Shown here in pieces: positions 14,680 to 19,013 of a stretch of DNA of 19,013 nt. A program made the translations under genes and the position numbers. Below the pieces are notes generated by a model that saw nothing but the letters and a program-made list of their open reading frames with translations, was not told where the DNA came from and made no database searches. Source of the stretch: UBA6215 sp964484255 (GTDB lineage: Bacteria > Omnitrophota > Gorgyraeia > Pluralincolimonadales > Pluralincolimonadaceae); NCBI GenBank assembly GCA_964484255.1, contig CAZAEH010000027.1, forward strand, positions 1-19,013, in the 5' to 3' direction. The stretch's first letter is position 1, and every line of letters starts with the position of its first letter.

Positions 14680-15276
14680 ATGTCAAAAGTCGTTTCGGTG
14701 TTGATCTTGGCCGTAGTACTATTTTCCGTTTCTTTGAGCGCCGCAGCTGAAACCGATTCAGTGATAAATAGCGACGCGTGCCTCAAAGAAGTCGGTTTCT
14801 ACTCCGGATGGGGAACCGCTGATGTCGGTGACGACGGCGCCTCCAAAGATTACGACAACGTATACATCGCCGGTCGTTTCGGTTTTAACTTGAAGAAATG
14901 GTTGAATTGGAACGGTCTTAAAGGATCGCTGCTTTTTATGGTAGAGCCCTTTGCGAATCCGGTCATCAAGCCGAGTTCTGAATACGAGGCGGGCTGCAGC
15001 GTCGGGTTAAAATACATGTTCCCTCTGGCGGATAAATTCTATCCGTATATAGAAGGCGGTACGGGAGGTATCTATATTTCCGAGAAGACCCGTAAACAGG
15101 GGTCCCACGCTAATTTTGTCGACCACGGCGGCGCGGGCCTTTACTATTTCATGAGGGATGACCTCGCGCTTAATGTAGGCTATCGTTACAGGCATATCTC
15201 GAACCTCGGGATAAAGAAGCCCAACGGCGGTATTGACACGAATTCCGTGATCGCGGGAGTTTCGCTCTTCTATTAA
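14680..15276 (+). CDS. pagL: Lipid A 3-O-deacylase (PagL family outer-membrane beta-barrel)
   Basis: Outer-membrane enzyme that removes the 3-O acyl chain of lipid A. The start is ATG 14680, directly behind a strong GGGGGAGGGG; an upstream in-frame TTG overlaps the promoter. The 198 residues begin with a signal peptide (hydrophobic 4-22, cleavage near SAAAE). The rest has the alternating aromatic strands of an eight-stranded barrel and ends in LFY, a C-terminal aromatic as in barrel proteins. The PagL signature YRYRHISNLGIKKPNGGID holds the catalytic His172 and Ser174. The third member of the known triad, Glu 12 residues after the Ser in Pseudomonas PagL, is Asp186 here. The stop overlaps the next ATG by one base. 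Presence of this gene implies LPS-type lipid A. Confidence 0.88.
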   Translation: MSKVVSVLILAVVLFSVSLSAAAETDSVINSDACLKEVGFYSGWGTADVGDDGASKDYDNVYIAGRFGFNLKKWLNWNGLKGSLLFMVEPFANPVIKPSSEYEAGCSVGLKYMFPLADKFYPYIEGGTGGIYISEKTRKQGSHANFVDHGGAGLYYFMRDDLALNVGYRYRHISNLGIKKPNGGIDTNSVIAGVSLFY

Positions 15277-17921
15277 TGGATTTGATAACGACTCACACTA
15301 ACGCCGATTTCGACGCTCTGGCGTCGATGGTGGCGGCGCGCAAGCTTTACCCGGGCGCGAGACTTGTCCTGCCCGGTTCGCAGGAGAAGGCCGTCAGGGA
15401 TTTTATGTCCCTGAGCGAAGACCTTGTGAAGATAGATCGTGAAAAAGACGCCTCACTCGATGGAGTGAGGCGTCTTGTAGTTGTGGAGACCCGCTCACCT
15501 TCAAGGATCGGCAGGATGGCCTCGCTTTTGGGCAAGAAGGGCATAGAGGTGCACGTATACGACCATCACCAAAGGCAACCTGGTGATATAACGGCTGACA
15601 GGGATATATACGAAAAGACAGGGGCCACCACGACCATCTTCGCCGGGATCATAAAACGGAAGGGTCTAAGGATATCCCCCCTTGAAGCTACTATAATGGC
15701 CCTGGGTATTTACGAAGATACCGGGTCTCTGACCTTCCCGACCACGACAGAACGGGATATATCGATGGCAGGTTTTTTAATCTCCCGCGGCGCCGATCTT
15801 GACCTTGTCTCGACCTGCCTCAGGAGGGCCCTTACGGGCAAGGAACTTAACCTGCTCGCGCGTCTTATCCAGGCCACGGAGATACATATTGTCAACGGCA
15901 TACACGTGGCCGTCACTTCGGCCGTGAACGATGAATATGTCGATGACTTGAGCCTCCTCGCGCACAAGATAGAAGAAGCCGAGAATTATAACGCTACGTT
16001 CATTTTTGTCCAGACGAAAGACAGAGTGCAGTTCATCGCCAGGAGCGCGCTCGAATCCATAGACGTATCTAAGGCAGCGGCGATATTCGGCGGCGGAGGC
16101 CATCCTACCGCGGCAGGCGCGGTCATCAGGGACCTGGGAGCGAAAGAGGCGAAAGAAAAGCTTTTATCTTACCTGAGAGGACACGTAAGGTCCCGGATAA
16201 AGGCAAAGGACCTTATGTCCGCCGGGCCTCTCTTCCTGGATATTGATGCTGCCGTAAACACCGCGAAAGAAGCAATGTCGGCTTCCGGTTCTGAGTACGC
16301 GGCCGTACAATCGGGCAGGGATTTCAAGGGAATAATATCATTAAAGGAGCTGGACAAGGCTATTTCAAGGGGTTTCGGGCACGCCAGGCTGAAAGGGTAT
16401 ATGTCCAGGGGAACTTTCCCGGTTAAGCCCGGCACATCCGTATATTCGATCCAGGCGGTCATGCAGGATAATAATGTGGGTTGTGTACCCGTTATCGGTG
16501 CCGGAAACAGGCTTGCGGGATTAGTGACAAGGACGGACGTTCTCAGGGCTTTTCACGGCAGGCTTTTCGGCGCGGACACGTCCGGGAAAGGGCGCTCAAC
16601 CCTGGACCTCGCATCCGGGATATCCAGGGCTTTACCTTCAAAACTCGCCGAGCTTTTAAGATTTTCCGGAAGGATAGCGCAGTCTATGGGTTACAGGGCT
16701 TTCGCTGTTGGGGGTTTTGTCCGCGACCTGATGCTGGGGGCCGAGAATTATGACATCGATCTTGTCATTGAGGGAGATGCCATAGCTTTCGCGAAAAAAC
16801 TCGCCGAAGAGCTTTGCGGGATCTATGTTTACCATAAGAGGTTCGGCACGGGCACCGTATTCATACCATGTCCGCATGGGATACCCGAATCAAAGTCTTC
16901 ACAAGGCAGGTGCAAGATCGATATTGCGATGACCAGGACCGAGGTCTATGAGCAGCCGGCGGCGCTTCCGACAGTGAAATTCGGGCCGTTGGAGAACGAC
17001 CTTTACCGCAGGGATTTTACGATAAACGCGATGGCCTTGAGCCTTTCCAGGGGAAGTTTCGGCCGGTTAGTTGACCCCTTCAATGGAAAGAAGGACCTGA
17101 AAGAAGGCAATATAAGGGTTCTTCATGACCTGAGTTTCGTGGATGATCCCACAAGGATATTCCGCGCCGTAAGGTTCGAGCAAAGGCTTGATTTCAGTAT
17201 AGAGCCCCATACCGAAGATCTCATAAAGAAAGCGGTAGGGCTTAAGATGGTTGACAGGACCCAGAAGCAGAGGATCAGGGAAGAGCTGATAGCCTTGTTG
17301 TCCGAGGAAGACCCTCTAAAAGCTGTCCGCAGGCTGGCTGATCTCAATGAGCTGCGTTTTATCGAGGAGAACCTGAGGCTTACAAAAGGCATAGTTTCAA
17401 CTTTCGGTTCGGTCGGTGAAACGCTGGAATGGTATAATACGGCTCCTGTAAAGAAGGGACGCAACATAGAAAGGTGGCTTTTATATATGGCGGCCCTTGT
17501 CGATGAACTTCCTGTCCAGAGCGTCAAGAAGATATGTTCGGATTTTGTCCTGCGCAAGGATGATGCCTCCAAGCTGTTATCGTATAAAGCGGGCAGTCCG
17601 GAGGTGTACCGTCTTCTTTCCGAGAAGAAGAAGCTGGCTCCGAGCCGTGTGTTTTCGTGCCTTGAAGGTTATTCGCACGAGACACTGCTGATGTTCATGG
17701 CTCACAGCGGTTCACAGACCGCCAGGCGCAGGATAATGGCGCATATGACCAAATATTCCGAAGTACGTTTGGGCATACACGGCGACGACCTGAAGAAGGC
17801 AGGGATAATGCCCGGACCTCATTTTAGCCGAATAATGAGGAAGACCCTGCTGGCCAGGATCGACGGCAGGATCAAGTCCGGGGTGGAAGAGCTTGAATTC
17901 GCCTTGAAAGGTTCGAGGTGA
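15276..17921 (+). CDS. DHH phosphoesterase-CBS-CBS-tRNA nucleotidyltransferase/poly(A) polymerase fusion (A-adding type)
   Basis: An 881-residue fusion with a known but uncommon architecture. Residues 1-305: DHH domain with HTNADFD at 7-13, DHH at 96-98, EDTGS at 147-151 and the DHHA1 glycine motif FGGGGHPTAAG at 271-281; the usual motif II Asp is Glu71 (VVVET). Residues about 306-430: two CBS domains (KDLMSAGPLF; RLAGLVTRTDVLRAF). Residues about 455-881: class II nucleotidyltransferase with AVGGFVRDLML, catalytic carboxylates Asp493 and Asp495 in YDIDLVIEG, RRDFTINAMAL, and DDPTRIFRAVRF, whose Asp624 and Arg627 read the incoming base. Relatives in organisms that split CCA addition add the terminal A. 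A paired CC-adding enzyme would be encoded elsewhere. Translation is coupled to pagL by TAATG. A perfect 14-bp hairpin lies in its coding sequence at 15445-15476. Confidence 0.93.
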   Translation: MDLITTHTNADFDALASMVAARKLYPGARLVLPGSQEKAVRDFMSLSEDLVKIDREKDASLDGVRRLVVVETRSPSRIGRMASLLGKKGIEVHVYDHHQRQPGDITADRDIYEKTGATTTIFAGIIKRKGLRISPLEATIMALGIYEDTGSLTFPTTTERDISMAGFLISRGADLDLVSTCLRRALTGKELNLLARLIQATEIHIVNGIHVAVTSAVNDEYVDDLSLLAHKIEEAENYNATFIFVQTKDRVQFIARSALESIDVSKAAAIFGGGGHPTAAGAVIRDLGAKEAKEKLLSYLRGHVRSRIKAKDLMSAGPLFLDIDAAVNTAKEAMSASGSEYAAVQSGRDFKGIISLKELDKAISRGFGHARLKGYMSRGTFPVKPGTSVYSIQAVMQDNNVGCVPVIGAGNRLAGLVTRTDVLRAFHGRLFGADTSGKGRSTLDLASGISRALPSKLAELLRFSGRIAQSMGYRAFAVGGFVRDLMLGAENYDIDLVIEGDAIAFAKKLAEELCGIYVYHKRFGTGTVFIPCPHGIPESKSSQGRCKIDIAMTRTEVYEQPAALPTVKFGPLENDLYRRDFTINAMALSLSRGSFGRLVDPFNGKKDLKEGNIRVLHDLSFVDDPTRIFRAVRFEQRLDFSIEPHTEDLIKKAVGLKMVDRTQKQRIREELIALLSEEDPLKAVRRLADLNELRFIEENLRLTKGIVSTFGSVGETLEWYNTAPVKKGRNIERWLLYMAALVDELPVQSVKKICSDFVLRKDDASKLLSYKAGSPEVYRLLSEKKKLAPSRVFSCLEGYSHETLLMFMAHSGSQTARRRIMAHMTKYSEVRLGIHGDDLKKAGIMPGPHFSRIMRKTLLARIDGRIKSGVEELEFALKGSR
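15445..15476 (-). repeat. Perfect 14-bp hairpin inside a gene; terminator-like on the minus strand
   Basis: AAGACGCCTCACTC at 15445-15458 and its exact complement GAGTGAGGCGTCTT at 15463-15476 enclose a four-base loop. On the plus strand the 3' side is GTAGTTG, not a U tract. On the minus strand the stem runs into CTTTTTC, the form of an intrinsic terminator. It encodes part of the DHH domain and causes no visible disruption of the frame. Confidence 0.85.
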
Positions 17922-17923
17922 AC

Positions 17924-17950
17924 ATGACCGACTACAACATGGAGATATAA
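17924..17950 (+). CDS. Possible 8-codon leader peptide ahead of rbfA
   Basis: ATG ACC GAC TAC AAC ATG GAG ATA TAA encodes MTDYNMEI. It follows the fusion gene's stop by two bases, with AGGTG correctly placed upstream, and stops two bases before the rbfA ATG. Its codons also hold GGAG (17941-17944), which serves as the rbfA Shine-Dalgarno. It may be a short reinitiation bridge or simply chance in a 31-base gap. Confidence 0.25.
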   Translation: MTDYNMEI

Positions 17951-17952
17951 TA

Positions 17953-18315
17953 ATGGGTATAAGGCCTGAGCGGGTTGCTAGCGAGATGAGGGAGTACATA
18001 TCCCTGATAATAGCCGAGAGTACAAAGGACCCGAGGATCGGTTTCGTGACCATAACGAGGGTGGAGGTCACCCCCGACCTTAGGAATTCGAAAGTATATT
18101 TCAGTTCCCTCGGCGGCGCCAAGGAGAAGGAATATGCTTTGGATGGCCTTAATTCCGCGTCCGGATATATCCGGAAACTCTTAGGAGAGAGGCTAAGGAT
18201 GAAATTCACCCCTGAGCTGCTGTTCAAGTTGGATGAATCCACCGAATACAGCTTGCACCTAAATGAACTTTTTGACAGGATACATAAAGAGAAAGAGAAG
18301 ACAGATGAGCCTTAA
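17953..18315 (+). CDS. rbfA: Ribosome-binding factor A
   Basis: Assists late maturation of the 30S subunit and 5'-end processing of 16S rRNA. The 120-residue KH-like protein has the family pattern: RPERVASEMREYISLII at the start, DPRIGFVTITRVEVTPDLRNSKVYFS at about 26-51, the IRKLLGERLRMKFTPELLFKLDES block in the middle, and an acidic-basic tail. The ATG at 17953 is preceded by GGAG eight bases upstream. Its last 11 bases overlap the next gene. The rbfA-nrnA order matches the common nusA-infB-rbfA-nrnA-truB-ribF cluster, but here the genes upstream are pagL and the nucleotidyltransferase fusion. Confidence 0.96.
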   Translation: MGIRPERVASEMREYISLIIAESTKDPRIGFVTITRVEVTPDLRNSKVYFSSLGGAKEKEYALDGLNSASGYIRKLLGERLRMKFTPELLFKLDESTEYSLHLNELFDRIHKEKEKTDEP

Positions 18316-19012
18316 TAATGTGGTAAAGGCTATCCGGGAACACAGGAACTTTCTGGTGACCGCCCATATAGAGCCCGAGGCGGATGCTATAGGATCTCAA
18401 CTTGCCATAGCCAGCCTCTTGAGGCGTTTAGGGAAACGGGCGGTAATAATAGACCAGGATAAGCCCCCGATTTCATGCGATTTCCTTCCCGGGATCGATT
18501 CCATAAATATCGCCGGAGATATGGGTAAGCGCAAGGTCGCGCGTTTCGATTGCGCCCTGGTAGTTGATTGCCCGACTATTGAAAGGGCGGGTAAGTCGGC
18601 GGATTTCATACCGTCCGGAGCCACGGTCGTAAATATAGACCATCATGTAAGCAACAGGATGTTCGGCGACGTCAACTGGGTAGACAGCAAGAGCGCAGCT
18701 ACCGGCGAAATGGTATTCGGGATATTCAAGAAACTTCGTATGGGACTTACCAGGCAGGAAGCCGTTTCGATCTACGCGGCTATATTGATAGATACAGGTT
18801 CGTTCAGGTATTCCAACACTACCGCCAGGACCCACCTGATGGCGGCAGAGCTCATGAAGAGCGGGCTCGATACGAATATGATATACGAGAACCTGTTCGA
18901 GATGAAGACTTACCCTGTGACGCACCTGCTTGGTCATTCACTGGTTACCATGAAAAGTAGCAAGTACGGCAAAATATTATGTATGTGGATAACCGACTAT
19001 ATGCTCAATTAA
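18305..19012 (+). CDS. nrnA: NrnA-like DHH phosphoesterase (nanoRNase/pAp phosphatase), C-terminus truncated at the window end
   Basis: DHH-family enzyme that degrades short oligoribonucleotides and 3'-phosphoadenosine 5'-phosphate. The start is ATG 18305, overlapping rbfA by 11 bases; a longer in-frame ATG at 18263 lies inside rbfA. The DHH domain is complete: HIEPEADAIGS (His21, Glu25, Asp27), VVDCP with Asp88, DHH at 112-114, and LIDTGSFRYS with Asp163. The first Asp of the usual PDGDA motif is Glu25 here, a substitution I believe occurs in relatives. An in-frame TAA at 19010-19012 ends the protein at 235 residues, before the DHHA1 substrate-binding domain with its GGGGH motif; the family is normally about 320. 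The stop is three bases from the window edge, so a sequence or assembly error is as likely as real truncation. Confidence 0.88.
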   Translation: MSLNNVVKAIREHRNFLVTAHIEPEADAIGSQLAIASLLRRLGKRAVIIDQDKPPISCDFLPGIDSINIAGDMGKRKVARFDCALVVDCPTIERAGKSADFIPSGATVVNIDHHVSNRMFGDVNWVDSKSAATGEMVFGIFKKLRMGLTRQEAVSIYAAILIDTGSFRYSNTTARTHLMAAELMKSGLDTNMIYENLFEMKTYPVTHLLGHSLVTMKSSKYGKILCMWITDYMLN

Positions 19013-19013
19013 T

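Overview
The window is a 19 kb scaffold fragment from a Gram-negative bacterium. Signs of an outer membrane are a PagL-type lipid A deacylase with a signal peptide and one or two lipoproteins with lipoboxes. Gene content is almost entirely housekeeping. Coding density is very high, most genes overlap or nearly touch, and both tRNAs encode their CCA end. A deep-branching phylum such as Omnitrophota fits the gene style, but this is an inference; I see no marker that fixes the taxonomy. Both ends cut genes (smc on the left, an nrnA-like gene on the right), and a run of exactly 100 N at 13210-13309 marks an assembly gap of unknown true length.

Layout. 1-2124: 3' part of smc. 2151-3320, minus strand: a GAF-GGDEF diguanylate cyclase. 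3321-3662: a divergent regulatory region with two back-to-back sigma70-type promoters, an FMN riboswitch and an intrinsic terminator. 3663-8232: a tightly packed riboflavin operon, ribBA-ribH-nusB-PHP phosphoesterase-ribD-ribE, which includes every riboflavin enzyme except a recognised pyrimidine phosphatase. 8271-8735: an exported thermonuclease-like protein with its own promoter, followed after one base by tRNA-Pro(CGG). 8841-13117: acylphosphatase, ligA, a lipoprotein of unknown function, an MBL-fold hydrolase and xerD, overlapping or abutting. 13131-13207: tRNA-Arg(CCG). After the gap come the 3' part of a glycoside hydrolase, pagL with an extended -10 promoter, a DHH-CBS-CBS-tRNA nucleotidyltransferase fusion, rbfA, and an nrnA-like DHH gene.

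How the parts work together. The rib operon appears to be controlled by FMN through transcription termination ahead of ribBA. The PHP gene, translationally overlapped on both sides inside this operon, is a candidate for the phosphatase step that is otherwise unassigned. The right end is an RNA-centred block: tRNA 3'-end synthesis or repair, 30S maturation (RbfA) and nanoRNA/pAp turnover (NrnA).

Points most worth a second look are the PHP gene in the rib operon, a perfect 14-bp hairpin inside the DHH-CBS-nucleotidyltransferase gene that looks like an intrinsic terminator on the antisense strand, two promoters that would give almost leaderless mRNAs, and the complementarity between the 5' edge of the riboswitch and its terminator. 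I found no CRISPR array, transposon, phage or plasmid module.
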